Source of the DNA: Comamonas sp. GB3 AK4-5
Lineage (GTDB): Bacteria; Pseudomonadota; Gammaproteobacteria; Burkholderiales; Burkholderiaceae_C
Assembly (NCBI RefSeq): GCF_041320665.1
Contig: NZ_CP166730.1
Location: 1,488,001 to 1,552,000, forward strand
Direction of reading: 5' to 3'
DNA length: 64,000 nucleotides
Both the position numbers and the translations under genes were made by a program. The notes beneath the pieces were generated by a model. It was given only the letters and a program-made list of their open reading frames with translations. It ran no database searches and had not been told where the DNA came from. Of the stretch, positions 8,417-18,173 are shown one piece after another; positions within the stretch are counted from its first letter, which is position 1, and every line of letters begins with the position of its first letter.

Positions 8417-11338
8417 ATGAAACATGCGAAACATGCGTTTGCTTCCACCCTGAAGGAATTTCACACGGCTTCTGGCAAAGATGGCCGGTTTTTTTCACTG
8501 CCCGCCCTGGCCAAGAAATACCCCAACGTCAAGCGTCTGCCTGTGTCGCTGCGCATCGTGCTGGAGTCGGTGCTGCGCAACTGCGACGGCAACAAGGTGA
8601 CGCGCGAGCATGTGGAGCAGTTGGCGAACTGGAAGCCCCAGGCCGAGCGCGTGGACGAAATCCCCTTTGTGGTCTCGCGCGTGGTGCTGCAGGACTTCAC
8701 CGGCGTGCCGCTGCTGGCCGATCTGGCCGCCATGCGCTCCACTGCCACACGCCTGGGCAAGAAGGCCGCCGCCATTGAGCCCCTGGTGCCCGTGGATCTG
8801 GTGGTGGACCACTCCATCATGGTGGACTACTTCGGCACCAAAAAAGCGCTGGACCTGAACATGAAGCTGGAATTCCAGCGCAACCAGGAGCGCTACCAGT
8901 TCATGAAATGGGGCATGCAGGCCTTTGACACCTTTGGGGTGGTGCCGCCGGGCTTTGGCATCGTGCACCAGGTGAATCTGGAGTACCTGGCACGTGGTGT
9001 GCACAAGGCCAAGGGTGGGGTGCACTATCCCGACACCCTGGTGGGTACCGACAGTCACACCACCATGATCAACGGCATTGGCGTGGTGGGCTGGGGTGTG
9101 GGCGGCATCGAGGCCGAGGCCGCCATGCTGGGCCAGCCGGTGTACTTTCTCACGCCCGATGTGGTGGGCTTTGAGCTGACTGGCCGTCTGCGCGAAGGGG
9201 TCACGGCTACCGACCTGGTGCTCACCGTCACCGAGCTGCTGCGCCGTGAAAAAGTGGTGGGTCAGTTTGTGGAGTTCTTTGGTGCCGGCACGGCCAGCCT
9301 GACGCTACCCGACCGCGCCACCATCGGCAATATGGCGCCCGAATACGGCGCGACCATGGGCTTCTTTCCGGTGGACGAGAAGACCATGGACTACTTCAAG
9401 GGCACGGGGCGCAAAAAGAGCGAGATCGAGGCCTTTGAGGCCTATTTCCGCGCCCAGGGCTTGTTCGGTGTGCCCCAGGCGGGTGAGGTGGATTATTCGC
9501 GCGTCGTCACGCTGGACCTGGGCACGGTGGCGCCCAGCCTGGCAGGCCCCAAGCGCCCACAGGACCGCATCGAGCTAGGCGATGTGGCTGCCAAGTTCAA
9601 CGAGCTGTTCAGCGCCTCGGCCGCCAGCAATGGCTTCAACCAGTCTGCCGACAAGCTGGGTCAGCGTTTTCGCGTGGGCTGCGGCGATGGTGGGCCGGCC
9701 ACGGACGCGCCATCGCCGGCACCAGGATCCGACCGTGCGGTGGTGGAAATGGTGGGCAACCGGCCCACGCTGGAAACATCGCACGAAGACGCCAGGTTCA
9801 ATGCGGAGTGCGCCTTGCCAGGCAGTGGCGACGAAGGCTTGCACATTGGCAATGGCGATGTGCTGATTGCGGCCATCACCAGCTGCACCAACACCTCCAA
9901 CCCCAGCGTGCTGCTGGCAGCTGGCCTGCTGGCCAAGAAGGCGGTCAAGGCCGGCCTGAAGGTGCGGCCCCATATCAAGACCTCGCTGGCGCCGGGCTCG
10001 CGCGTCGTCACCGAGTACCTGACCGAAACCGGTCTGTTGCCCTATCTGGAAAAGCTGGGCTTTGCGCTGGCAGGCTATGGTTGCACCACCTGCATTGGCA
10101 ATGCGGGCGATCTGACACCTGAGCTCAACGAAGCCATCACCCGCAACGACCTGGTGTGCGCGGCCGTGCTGTCGGGCAACCGCAACTTCGAGGCGCGCAT
10201 TCACCCCAATATCAAGGCCAACTTCCTGGCCAGCCCGCCGCTGGTGGTGGCCTATGCCATTGCCGGCACGGTGCGTCGCGACCTGATGACTGAACCTGTG
10301 GGCAAGGGTAAGGGCGGTAAGGACGTGTACCTGGGTGACATCTGGCCCAGCAGCGAAGAAATCCATGCGCTGCTGAAATACGCCATGAATGGCAAGGCCT
10401 TCCGTGCCAACTACGAAAAGGTGAAAACCGAGCCCGGCAAGCTGTGGGAAAAGATCAAGGGTGTGACCGGCGCCACCTATTCCTGGCCCGAGAGCACTTA
10501 TATCGCCGAGCCGCCGTTCTTTGCGGATTTTACTATGGAGTTGGGAGCATCCCCTGCTGACAAGGCAAGCGCCAAAGGCAAAAAAGAAACCAAATCCAGT
10601 AATGCGGTACATGGTGCGCGCGTGATGGCCTTGTTCGGTGACTCCATCACCACCGACCACATCTCGCCGGCCGGCTCCATCAAGGAAAGCTCACCCGCCG
10701 GCCAATGGCTGCTGGCCCATGGCGTGCAAAAGGCCGACTTCAACAGCTACGGCTCACGCCGTGGCAACCATGAGGTGATGATGCGCGGCACTTTTGCCAA
10801 TGTGCGTATCAAAAACCTGATGCTTCCCGCGCAGGCCGACGGCTCGCGCGAGGAGGGCGGTGTGACGCTCTACCGCGACGCACAGGGCAAGGTGGAGAAG
10901 ATGTCCATCTACGACGCGGCCATGCAGTATCAAGCTGAAGGCGTACCCACCGTGGTGCTGGCAGGCGAGGAATATGGCACGGGCTCCAGCCGCGACTGGG
11001 CCGCCAAGGGAACGCAGCTGCTGGGCATCAAGGCCGTGGTGGCACGCAGCTTTGAGCGCATCCACCGCTCCAATCTGGTGGGCATGGGCGTGCTGCCGCT
11101 GCAGTTCAAGGGCAACGACAGCTGGCAAAGCCTTGGCCTGACAGGGGATGAACACCTGGACGTCATTCCTGCAGCCAACCTGGCGCCACAAAGCGATGCC
11201 CAGCTAGTCATCACCCGGAAAGATGGCCGCCAACAAGCAGTAATAGTGAAGTTGCGTATCGACACACTGATCGAAGTCGACTATTACCGCCACGGTGGTA
11301 TCCTGCCGTTCGTGTTGCGCCAGCTACTGGCGGAATAA
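8417..11338 (+). CDS. acnA: Aconitate hydratase A
   Basis: The 973-residue protein is an AcnA/IRP-type aconitase. The [4Fe-4S] ligands are C490 (SCTNTSNPS), C556 and C559 ([10 protein letters not shown]). Other family motifs are [27 protein letters not shown] and, in the swivel domain, [33 protein letters not shown] and [13 protein letters not shown]. It is about 80 residues longer than E. coli AcnA. Most of the excess is a Gly/Pro/Ala-rich insertion at about residues 410-480, with a Lys/Ser-rich linker near residue 715. The ATG at 8417 was chosen for the family-like start and the GGACGGAG purine run upstream. It has its own leader after the acnB terminator, so separate regulation from acnB is likely. 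Confidence 0.96.
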   Translation: MKHAKHAFASTLKEFHTASGKDGRFFSLPALAKKYPNVKRLPVSLRIVLESVLRNCDGNKVTREHVEQLANWKPQAERVDEIPFVVSRVVLQDFTGVPLLADLAAMRSTATRLGKKAAAIEPLVPVDLVVDHSIMVDYFGTKKALDLNMKLEFQRNQERYQFMKWGMQAFDTFGVVPPGFGIVHQVNLEYLARGVHKAKGGVHYPDTLVGTDSHTTMINGIGVVGWGVGGIEAEAAMLGQPVYFLTPDVVGFELTGRLREGVTATDLVLTVTELLRREKVVGQFVEFFGAGTASLTLPDRATIGNMAPEYGATMGFFPVDEKTMDYFKGTGRKKSEIEAFEAYFRAQGLFGVPQAGEVDYSRVVTLDLGTVAPSLAGPKRPQDRIELGDVAAKFNELFSASAASNGFNQSADKLGQRFRVGCGDGGPATDAPSPAPGSDRAVVEMVGNRPTLETSHEDARFNAECALPGSGDEGLHIGNGDVLIAAITSCTNTSNPSVLLAAGLLAKKAVKAGLKVRPHIKTSLAPGSRVVTEYLTETGLLPYLEKLGFALAGYGCTTCIGNAGDLTPELNEAITRNDLVCAAVLSGNRNFEARIHPNIKANFLASPPLVVAYAIAGTVRRDLMTEPVGKGKGGKDVYLGDIWPSSEEIHALLKYAMNGKAFRANYEKVKTEPGKLWEKIKGVTGATYSWPESTYIAEPPFFADFTMELGASPADKASAKGKKETKSSNAVHGARVMALFGDSITTDHISPAGSIKESSPAGQWLLAHGVQKADFNSYGSRRGNHEVMMRGTFANVRIKNLMLPAQADGSREEGGVTLYRDAQGKVEKMSIYDAAMQYQAEGVPTVVLAGEEYGTGSSRDWAAKGTQLLGIKAVVARSFERIHRSNLVGMGVLPLQFKGNDSWQSLGLTGDEHLDVIPAANLAPQSDAQLVITRKDGRQQAVIVKLRIDTLIEVDYYRHGGILPFVLRQLLAE

Positions 11339-11551
11339 GGGACATGACGCTGGTTTACATAACGGATACAATTTATTTTCGAAATCAGCGTCAACCCTGT
11401 AAACCGACTGTTAGCCTCGTGCGTTTTGATCAGTACATGCGTGTGCATGCGTGCCCTCGGCGGGCATGTGCGTAGCACCTGATTGACAGCGTCCATGGTG
11501 GACTGGCAGGTGCGGCATACCGAATAACTCATCCTCAAGAGGAATATTGTC

Positions 11552-11839
11552 ATGAAGAAGTCTCTGGTTCTGGCTACCGTGATCGCTGCTGCTGCTCTGG
11601 CTGCCTGCGGCAAGAAGGAAGAAGCTCCTGCTGCTCCCGCCGCTCCTGCTGTGGAAGCTCCCGCTCCTGCCGCCGAAGCTCCTGCTGCTCCCGCCGCTGA
11701 AGCTCCTGCTGCTGACGCCGCCGCTCCTGCTGCTGACGCTGCTGCTCCTGCCGCTGACGCTGCTGCTCCTGCCGCCGCTGAAGCCGCTGGCCAAGCTGCT
11801 GACGCTGCCAAGCAAGCTGCTGAATCCGCTGCCAAGTAA
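11552..11839 (+). CDS. Low-complexity Ala/Pro-rich lipoprotein
   Basis: The 95-residue protein has a lipoprotein signal (MKKSLVLATVIAAAALAAC, lipobox LAAC) with acylated cysteine at residue 19, followed by GKKEEAP. The rest is nearly all Ala, Pro, Glu and Asp. It contains a tandem AAPAADA-like heptapeptide repeated three to four times (about residues 52-75) and an amphipathic AAGQAADAAKQAAESAAK tail. Such a composition suggests an extended envelope spacer, somewhat like Lpp or other Ala-rich surface lipoproteins, but no function is assigned. It stands alone between acnA and a strong terminator at 11903-11925. Confidence 0.8.
   Translation: MKKSLVLATVIAAAALAACGKKEEAPAAPAAPAVEAPAPAAEAPAAPAAEAPAADAAAPAADAAAPAADAAAPAAAEAAGQAADAAKQAAESAAK
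11688..11790 (+). repeat. Coding microsatellite-like repeats in the lipoprotein gene
   Basis: The stretch is built from GCT/GCC/CCT/GAC codons with a ~21-bp unit encoding roughly DAAAPAA, repeated about three times with small variants. Such arrays can expand or contract by slippage, so protein length may vary between strains. Confidence 0.6.
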
Positions 11840-11902
11840 TTTGCACGCCCTTCCCGCGTAGTCGGTACTGTCTGATTACGCAGGCAAGGTGAATGCACAA
11901 AG

Positions 11903-11925
11903 AACCCGCCTCTGGCGGGTTTTTT
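11903..11925 (+). terminator. Terminator after the Ala-rich lipoprotein
   Basis: AACCCGCC / GGCGGGTT stem with TCT loop followed by TTTTT. The stem sequence is identical to that of the acnB terminator at 8277-8295. Confidence 0.85.
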
Positions 11926-12212
11926 GTTGTCTGAAACAAAGCCTCTTTGAGCCGCCTTCAGTGTCCTGCGCTGCAATAGGGCTGGGGCAGAGCGTGTTTG
12001 TGGTCTCATTGCGGGATTGATGCCCCTGGCTTTGAGGTGCACCTGTTCCATGCCGGATGGTGCGCCGCGCTGTGAAGCCCGGCAATCTGCGGGTCGGCTG
12101 TGGTGGCTGCAAAACGCGGGCCACATATTCCGATTCGAGTGCGATCCAAGTCCGGTGGCTGGGTTGCTGCGGCGAAATAGCGCAGGTCCGCGCCAAGCAT
12201 GCGGCCGGCATG

Positions 12213-12237
12213 AAAAAAGGCTGCCGAAGCAGCCTTT
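12213..12237 (-). terminator. Terminator after bamC
   Basis: On the minus strand AAAGGCTGC and GCAGCCTTT form a stem with a TTCG tetraloop, followed by TTTTTT, 25 bp past the bamC stop codon. Confidence 0.85.
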
Positions 12238-12261
12238 GTTGGTGTGGCGGAACGCCGGGTA

Positions 12262-13365
12262 TTACTTGAGGTCGTCGGCAATGACGCGCACGATGCGCTG
12301 GGCATTGACGTCGGTCTCGGGCTGGCCGTTTTCGCCCAGCACCACCACATGCGACTTGCTGCCTTCGCTGCGCACGGCAATCTGGTATTTGGCAGGCTTG
12401 GCTTCAGCCTTGGAGCCGAACAGTGAGCCGAAGAAGCCCTTCTTCTTTTCTTCGGTGTCGGGGTTAGCCGGCACGTAACGCACAAAGTACAGGCCCTTGC
12501 TGCGGTCGCGGTCTTCCACGGTGAAGCCGGTGCGGTCCAGGGCCACGCCTACGCGGCGCCATGCGCGGTCAAAGCCTTCGTCGATTTCCACGGCAGGCTG
12601 GCCATTGAGCGTGCTCACGCGTGCGGTCTGTGCCACGGTGATCTTGTTGCCACTGGCGGCCACCACGGCCTTGGATTGCTCGTCGGTGCTGCCCAGGCGC
12701 ACCATGATGCGGCGCAGGAACTCGGTTTCCAGCTCGGGGTCGGCCGCGCGGGGCTGCCACACGGTGCTGTCCTTTTGCTGGTTGCTGTAGACCTCTTGCA
12801 TGCCGCGGTGCGTCACGTAGATTTCGGTCTTGCCATCGGGGCGGCGCTCCAGGCGGGTGCGGAAGCGGTCACGCTCGCTGGTGGAGTACAGCGAGTCCAG
12901 CACCTTGCCCAGTGCTGCGCGGATCACGTCCTGCGGCAGCTTGGCGCGGTTTTCGGCCCAGTCGGTTTCCAGAATGCCCAGCTCGGGCTTTTCGGTGGCC
13001 AGGTTGAAGCCGCTTTCCAGCCAGAAGTCGCGCACCGGATCCCACAGCTTGTCGGCAGGACGGTCGACCACCAGCCAGCGCTGGTTGCCGTCGCGCTCGA
13101 TGCTCACGTCACCCACGGTCAGTGCAGCAGCCTTGGACAGCGGCGGTGTCACGCTGGCCTGACCGGCTTGCAACTCACGGGCCGAGACGCTGGCGCCAGG
13201 AACGTTGTAGCGGGTATCGCGCGAGAGCTGGTTCAGATCAGGAGGCACTTCCAGGGTCACGCCCTTCTTGGCACTCTTGTAGTCGATCTTGTCGTTGTCC
13301 AGCACGGAACAGGCCGACAGAGCGACGGCCATGCCCAGCAGGCTCAGTCGTGTGATGTTTTTCAC
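12262..13365 (-). CDS. bamC: Outer-membrane assembly lipoprotein BamC
   Basis: The 367-residue protein (NlpB/DapX family) is an accessory subunit of the BAM complex that inserts beta-barrel proteins in the outer membrane. A GTG start at 13365 with AAGGAT ribosome site gives the signal peptide VKNITRLSLLGMAVALSAC, lipobox LSAC. The lipidated cysteine is followed by the unstructured N-terminal segment typical of BamC (YKSAKKGVTLEVPPDL). Two helix-grip domains follow (about residues 80-190 and 230-365). The longer in-frame version would overlap dapA and lacks a signal. The gene lies 65 bp downstream of dapA on the same strand, the conserved dapA-bamC order. Confidence 0.92.
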   Translation of the reverse strand: MKNITRLSLLGMAVALSACSVLDNDKIDYKSAKKGVTLEVPPDLNQLSRDTRYNVPGASVSARELQAGQASVTPPLSKAAALTVGDVSIERDGNQRWLVVDRPADKLWDPVRDFWLESGFNLATEKPELGILETDWAENRAKLPQDVIRAALGKVLDSLYSTSERDRFRTRLERRPDGKTEIYVTHRGMQEVYSNQQKDSTVWQPRAADPELETEFLRRIMVRLGSTDEQSKAVVAASGNKITVAQTARVSTLNGQPAVEIDEGFDRAWRRVGVALDRTGFTVEDRDRSKGLYFVRYVPANPDTEEKKKGFFGSLFGSKAEAKPAKYQIAVRSEGSKSHVVVLGENGQPETDVNAQRIVRVIADDLK

Positions 13366-13430
13366 GCAGGAAATCCTTGAGGGTCGAGACAGTGGAATGC
13401 GCCGTGGCCAATACCAGGCGCAAACCTCTA

Positions 13431-14327
13431 TTAGATCAGACCGGCAGCGCGCAGTGAAGATTCCACAGCAGCATGGTTGCCCGCAGACAGCTCGGTCATG
13501 GGAAGGCGCATGGTAGCGCCACACAAACCCATACGCGCGACTGCCCATTTCACGGGAATGGGGTTGGCTTCGATGAACAGGTTTTTGTGCACCGGCATCA
13601 GCTTGAACTGAATCTCCATGGCGCGCTTCACATCGCCTGCCATGGCTGCCTTGCACAGCTCGCTCATCAGGCGGGGGGCCACGTTGGCCGTCACGGAGAC
13701 GTTGCCATGGCCGCCCAGCAGCATCAGCGCGACGGCGGTGGGGTCATCACCGGAGTACACGCCGAAGTCCTTGGGCACTTCACGGATCAGCCACTGTGCA
13801 CGTTCGATATTGCCCGTGGCTTCCTTGATGCCGAAGATGGAGTCGATCTGCGCCAGGCGCAGCACGGTGTCGTGCTGCATATCGGCCACGGAGCGGCCGG
13901 GCACGTTGTAGAGCATCATGGGCAGATCGCCCACGGCCTCGGCAATGGCCTTGAAGTGCTGGTATTGGCCTTCTTGCGTGGGCTTGTTGTAGTAGGGAAC
14001 GACTTGCAGCTGGCTGTCTGCGCCCACCTTTTTGGCGTACTTGGCCAGCTCGATGGCTTCGTGCGTGCTGTTGGCGCCGCAGCCCGCCATCACCGGCACA
14101 CGGCCTGCGGCCTGCTCGACCGAGACACGAATGATCTCGCAGTGCTCCTCCACATTCACCGTGGGCGATTCGCCCGTGGTGCCCACCACGCCGATGCAGT
14201 TGGTGCCTTCGGCCACATGCCAGTCGATGAGTTTGCGCAGGTGGGGATAGTCAACGCTACCGTCCTCATGCATGGGGGTGACAAGGGCAACAATGCTGCC
14301 CTGCAGGGCGACGGAAGAAGTAGTCAT
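13431..14327 (-). CDS. dapA: 4-hydroxy-tetrahydrodipicolinate synthase
   Basis: The 298-residue TIM-barrel enzyme condenses pyruvate with aspartate semialdehyde, the first committed step of lysine and diaminopimelate synthesis. Schiff-base lysine K168 lies in GIKEATGN, catalytic Y140 in MLYNVPGRS, and the VGTTGESPT motif (residues 48-56) supplies the threonine/tyrosine triad partner. Length and spacing match E. coli DapA with a seven-residue N-terminal offset. It precedes bamC in the same orientation. No allosteric prediction is made. Confidence 0.97.
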   Translation of the reverse strand: MTTSSVALQGSIVALVTPMHEDGSVDYPHLRKLIDWHVAEGTNCIGVVGTTGESPTVNVEEHCEIIRVSVEQAAGRVPVMAGCGANSTHEAIELAKYAKKVGADSQLQVVPYYNKPTQEGQYQHFKAIAEAVGDLPMMLYNVPGRSVADMQHDTVLRLAQIDSIFGIKEATGNIERAQWLIREVPKDFGVYSGDDPTAVALMLLGGHGNVSVTANVAPRLMSELCKAAMAGDVKRAMEIQFKLMPVHKNLFIEANPIPVKWAVARMGLCGATMRLPMTELSAGNHAAVESSLRAAGLI

Positions 14328-14508
14328 GTCCGCAAAGTAAAACGGGAAAAATTCATTCTACCCAGCCGTTCTGGCAAAGAAAGCGCTGCATGCAAGCTGG
14401 CAACGCTACAGAGGCTGTTTTTGTCGTTTCGATGTGTACATCCGCCGTTTCGGCAGAAAAATATTTTTTCTGCCGTCGAATTTGTTGTGGCGTTGGCGGG
14501 TTTTTCGC

Positions 14509-16620
14509 TCAGACCTGCTGTAGCCAGGCGCCGACGGCGGCCTGGTCCAGGCGCTCCAGCAGATGCTCCGCATCGGCCTGGCGCACCACCAGAAAGCGCA
14601 GGGAGTCGTCATTGGTGCGCAGGCGGACCAGGGCCAGGCCCTGGGGCGCCAGATGCGCTTGCAGGCTGTCAAAGCCGTCCTCCATGCCATCGCCCTGGCT
14701 GTGTCGGTCCCACTGCCATTCGCTGGCACCGGGCAGCCAGTGGCTGTCCGCCAGGCTGTCGGCATCTTTCCAGTCCAGGTGGGCGAACTGGCTGCCAATG
14801 GCCAGCAGGTGCACCCAGTACAGCGTCAGCGCGTTCTCGCCCTCGGGCAGGTGCATCACATCGGGGTCGATCTCGTCCTCTTCGTCCCAGCCCATGTCGT
14901 CGGGGTCGGGCACGGCCACGCAGCTGCGCCATTGCTGCAACAGCGTTTCGGCTTCTGCTTCGTCGCCCAGGCACAGCATGCCTGCCACGTCCTGCATCCA
15001 GTCCGGGTCTTCGGCGGCGATCAGCGCACTGCGCTGCATCTCGTGCGTGGCCACCGGCTCACCCAGGCCCTTGAGCATGCCGCGCAGCGCCTGCTGGTAG
15101 TCGGCCCAGGTTTCGCCCGTGGGGCTGAAGCTGTAGTCCTTGAGCGAAAACATGCCCAATTCGGCCTCCGGCCCTTCACCCATGAATGCCAGTAGCTCAT
15201 TTTTTTGCACCTTGCGGTGCAAAGGAGGGCTCCAGATATCGGGGCTGGCCAGCAGCTTGCCCTTGGTATTGAACACGCGCGGCTGCCCTTTGTGGGTAAA
15301 GGCCAGCAGCTTGCTGCCGGGCAAGACCTTGGGCGGCGAGTCGGCAAAGCCGCGCTCGATCAGCTCGAATTCGCAGGGCAGGATTTCCTGACCGCTGCGA
15401 TGCACCACACCTTCGAACAGGCGGGTGTCGGGCTCGCCTTGCGCATTGGTCCAGGGCTGGCGCTTGACCGCTACCGCCAGGCCCGTCTTGGGGCTGAAGT
15501 CGTTGACGCATTCATAGCAGCTGTCAAACAGCGGCTGGCCATGGATGTCGAGCAGCAGCATGCGGGCCTGCGTATCCAGGTCGCGTGAGACGCGGATGAT
15601 GGCGTCTTCCTCCGCATCGAACATGGCGGTGGTCACGGTTTCGTGCAGCAGCGCCAGGCCCGGCAGGCTGCGCAGATCGTGGTAGTGCGGCACATGGGGC
15701 GATTTGCACTGCATCACATGGGGCGTGATGGCGTAGGCGTCCAGATAGCCTGCGGAAGGCGCAATCACCCATTGACCGTTCAAATCCTTGAGGCCGGATG
15801 GGGCGCCTTCGCCCGGCACGGCTTCGGGCCAGTGCACATTGAGGTGGTCGCCGCTGGCAAACACCATGCGGGCGCCTTCGCTGGGCTGCTGCAGCCAGCG
15901 GCCATAGGGGGTGACCAGGCCCACGGGCCAATCGTCGCGCTCGGCCTCGTCTTTCGGTGGCAAGCCGGTGCGTGGGTGCAGCTTGGGCATCACGCTGTAG
16001 GCATCGACTTCTTCCTCCCAGGCGCCGTGGTAGCGCTCCTGGTAATGCGTGGCCAGCCAGTCAGGCCAGTCATCGCAGAGTTCGCACTCTATGACTTCGG
16101 TGCGGGCAATGACGGCAGGGCTCCACCAGCCCTGTGGGGTGGCTGGTGACTGCAGCAAGCTTTGCAGCGCTTCGGGCAGGCCGGGGGCGCTGCAATCCCA
16201 TTGCAGGCATTGCGCGCGCTGGGCCTGCAAAAAGGCCATGAATTCCGGCTCGTCAAAGTCGTGGGGGCTGAGCGTGGCACAGTCCAGCAGCAGCCATTGG
16301 CGCGGGCTGGTGGTGATGACGCGGTCGATCTCCTGCCACTGTGCGAGCAAAGGCCCCATCTGGGCCTTCAGCCACTGCCAGCGGGCCTTGACGCCTGCCA
16401 TGGGCGCCGCCAGGGCCGACAGGCTTTCTTTGTCCTGGTAGGCGCTGCAGGGCACGAGCTGGGGCAGTTCCCGGGCATCGCCCAGCAGCAGGCTGAACAG
16501 CAAGGGCGTGTGGTTGAACCACTCGGCCCAGCCATCGCAGGGGCCACCCGGGGTGGCGGGCCAGACCGTGGTGGAGCAAGGGAATTCGTCGTGGGCCAGC
16601 AGCAGGGCGTAGGTAGGCAT
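14509..16620 (-). CDS. Large uncharacterised protein with degenerate WG-like repeats
   Basis: The 703-residue protein has no signal peptide or membrane helix. It is rich in Trp, Asp and Glu and probably cytosolic. The middle (about residues 280-470) shows repeated G-Q-x segments spaced about 30-60 residues apart (NGQWVIAPSAGYLDAY, HGQPLFDSCYECVNDF, SGQEILPCEFELIERGF, GQPRVFNTKGKLLAS), reminiscent of WG/KWG repeats. The C-terminal ~170 residues contain a very acidic patch (DPDDMGWDEEDEIDPD) and LYWVHLLAIGSQFAHLDWKDADS. I do not recognise the family as a whole. It starts 56 bp after a small methyltransferase gene and is the last gene of a minus-strand run beginning with an MFS transporter. Confidence 0.75.
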   Translation of the reverse strand: MPTYALLLAHDEFPCSTTVWPATPGGPCDGWAEWFNHTPLLFSLLLGDARELPQLVPCSAYQDKESLSALAAPMAGVKARWQWLKAQMGPLLAQWQEIDRVITTSPRQWLLLDCATLSPHDFDEPEFMAFLQAQRAQCLQWDCSAPGLPEALQSLLQSPATPQGWWSPAVIARTEVIECELCDDWPDWLATHYQERYHGAWEEEVDAYSVMPKLHPRTGLPPKDEAERDDWPVGLVTPYGRWLQQPSEGARMVFASGDHLNVHWPEAVPGEGAPSGLKDLNGQWVIAPSAGYLDAYAITPHVMQCKSPHVPHYHDLRSLPGLALLHETVTTAMFDAEEDAIIRVSRDLDTQARMLLLDIHGQPLFDSCYECVNDFSPKTGLAVAVKRQPWTNAQGEPDTRLFEGVVHRSGQEILPCEFELIERGFADSPPKVLPGSKLLAFTHKGQPRVFNTKGKLLASPDIWSPPLHRKVQKNELLAFMGEGPEAELGMFSLKDYSFSPTGETWADYQQALRGMLKGLGEPVATHEMQRSALIAAEDPDWMQDVAGMLCLGDEAEAETLLQQWRSCVAVPDPDDMGWDEEDEIDPDVMHLPEGENALTLYWVHLLAIGSQFAHLDWKDADSLADSHWLPGASEWQWDRHSQGDGMEDGFDSLQAHLAPQGLALVRLRTNDDSLRFLVVRQADAEHLLERLDQAAVGAWLQQV

Positions 16621-16676
16621 CGCGGTCGGGGAGAAACGTCGCAGAGGAAAAGCGAGACAGGGTCAGCGAGATGGAC

Positions 16677-17255
16677 TCAAGGGGTCAGGCAGGCGGTGCT
16701 GGTGGCCGGGCCTGTTGCATTGGGGCGAATGGCTGCAATGCGCTGCACCACGCGGTCGGGCTGGCGTAGCTGGCCGCATTCATAGGCCACCACATTCCAG
16801 TCGCGGCAAACCTGCAGCAGCTCGCCGGGCGCCAGCAAAAAATCCGGGCGCGAGGGCTTGCCAAAGGCCTCGTTGCCCAGGCCAAAGGTCTCATACAGCA
16901 GCACGCCGCCGGGGGCCACGCTGTCCAGAATCTGGGGCCACAGCGGGCGCCACAGATAGTTGGTCACCACCACGGCGCCAAACTGGCGGCCAGCCAGCGG
17001 CCAGGGCCCGTTTTCGATATCGGCGCAGACCAGCTCACCCAGGCCTTGCAGGCCGGACAGTGCGGCGCTGTCGCGGTCCACGCCCGTCATGCTGTGGCCG
17101 TTGGTGGCCAGCCAGCGCAGGTGGCGGCCGCTGCCGCAGGCCAGATCCAGCACCGGGCAGCCCGTGGGCAGCAGATGGCGCCAGCGTTCAATCCAGGGCG
17201 AGGGCGCCTGGGAGCAATGGGCAGAAGCAGGAACAAAAGAAGAGGGGCTGGTCAT
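16677..17255 (-). CDS. Class I SAM-dependent methyltransferase
   Basis: The 192-residue protein carries SAM motif I VLDLACGSGRHLRWL (about residues 35-49), the acidic loop GVDRDSAAL, motif II-like GQFGAVVVTNYLWRPLW and VAPGGVLLYETFGLGNEAFGKP. This profile is seen in small TehB/UbiE-like methyltransferases of unknown substrate. The start at 17255 (MTSPSSF) was chosen because upstream in-frame residues are not family-like; the ribosome site is weak. It lies 63 bp after the SDR gene in the same orientation. Confidence 0.85.
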   Translation of the reverse strand: MTSPSSFVPASAHCSQAPSPWIERWRHLLPTGCPVLDLACGSGRHLRWLATNGHSMTGVDRDSAALSGLQGLGELVCADIENGPWPLAGRQFGAVVVTNYLWRPLWPQILDSVAPGGVLLYETFGLGNEAFGKPSRPDFLLAPGELLQVCRDWNVVAYECGQLRQPDRVVQRIAAIRPNATGPATSTACLTP

Positions 17256-17318
17256 GGAAAAACTATAGCAGCCCCAGCGCAGCCACTCTGCAGTTGAGCT
17301 TGTCAGCACTGACCAGGG

Positions 17319-18131
17319 TCAAGCGTCTGTGTGGGGGTGTTTCAGTGCGGCCAGGGCCATGCGCTCCACCACGCCGGGGGCAATCAGCTTGACCCAGCGG
17401 CCCAGCTTGCCCTGGCGGGTCATGACCACCTCGCGCTGGCGGCGCTCCATGCCTTGCACAATCAGCCGCGCGCACTCGGCCACGGGCATGGCGTGGTTTT
17501 CCTTGAGGCCGCTGACGCCGGCGGCCTCGCCTTGGGCGTTGTAGCCGTGGTAGCGAATGCGGGTGTCCACCACGCCGGGGTAGGCAATGGTGACGGCCAC
17601 GCCTGCGGGTTTGAGCTCGGTGCGCAAGGCCTCGAAGAAGCCGGACATGGCGAACTTGCTGGCGCTGTAGGCCGTGCGACCGGGCACGCCTACCAGCCCC
17701 GCCAGCGAGGACACAGCCACGATGCAACCCCGCGAGGCCTTCAGATGGGGCAGGGCTTCATGGGTGCACCAGACGCTGCCCCAGAGGTTGGTGCGCATCA
17801 GGCGCTCGTACCAGGCCAGGTGTTCGGCGCTGACATCTGAAAGCAGCGCATGGGCCGACACGCCGGCGTTGTTGACCAGCACATCCAGGCCACCAAATTG
17901 CTGCACGCTGCTGGCGATCAGCGCCCGGCACTGGTTTTCCTCGGACACGTCGGTGGGCAGCACCAGGGTTTGCGCGCCATGGGCCTGGCATTGCGCGGCC
18001 ACGGCTTGCAGGTGCTCCAGATTGCGTGCCGCCAGCGTCAGCTGCAGGGCTTGTCGGTGCTGCTGCGCCAACTGGCGGGCCATTTCGGCGCCTATGCCGT
18101 CGGAGGCTCCGGTGATGATGATGCGGGGCAT
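17319..18131 (-). CDS. Short-chain dehydrogenase/reductase
   Basis: The 270-residue Rossmann-fold oxidoreductase has the NAD(P) motif TGASDGIG near the N-terminus, NNAG in the middle, the catalytic serine in VAVSSLAG, and the YSASK catalytic tyrosine/lysine pair. AYPGVVDT follows, and the C-terminal RIRYHGYNAQGE with a positively charged helix resembles membrane-associated classical SDRs. The ATG at 18131 has a GGAGG ribosome site nine bases upstream. Substrate unknown. It belongs to a minus-strand group with the 56-aa membrane protein and MFS transporter upstream. Confidence 0.9.
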   Translation of the reverse strand: MPRIIITGASDGIGAEMARQLAQQHRQALQLTLAARNLEHLQAVAAQCQAHGAQTLVLPTDVSEENQCRALIASSVQQFGGLDVLVNNAGVSAHALLSDVSAEHLAWYERLMRTNLWGSVWCTHEALPHLKASRGCIVAVSSLAGLVGVPGRTAYSASKFAMSGFFEALRTELKPAGVAVTIAYPGVVDTRIRYHGYNAQGEAAGVSGLKENHAMPVAECARLIVQGMERRQREVVMTRQGKLGRWVKLIAPGVVERMALAALKHPHTDA

Positions 18132-18173
18132 GGTGTGCCTCCGGACCATGCCGCCGAGCCGAAGCGCTCTGGC

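Larger units (their letters stand above)
11840..12261. other. Intergenic region between convergent lipoprotein and bamC genes
   Basis: These 422 bp hold a terminator for each flanking gene (11903-11925 plus strand, 12213-12237 minus strand). The ~285 bp between them has short open frames only, none with a credible ribosome site or composition, and no recognised element. Confidence 0.5.

Noticed and set aside
11552..11839. Alternative long frames on the minus strand across the Ala/Pro-rich lipoprotein gene
   Set aside because: The low-complexity codons leave all frames open; only the plus-strand frame has a lipobox, a good start and a terminator after it.
13366..13656. 97-residue N-terminal extension of BamC
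   Set aside because: It would overlap dapA and remove the lipoprotein signal; the GTG at 13365 fits the family.
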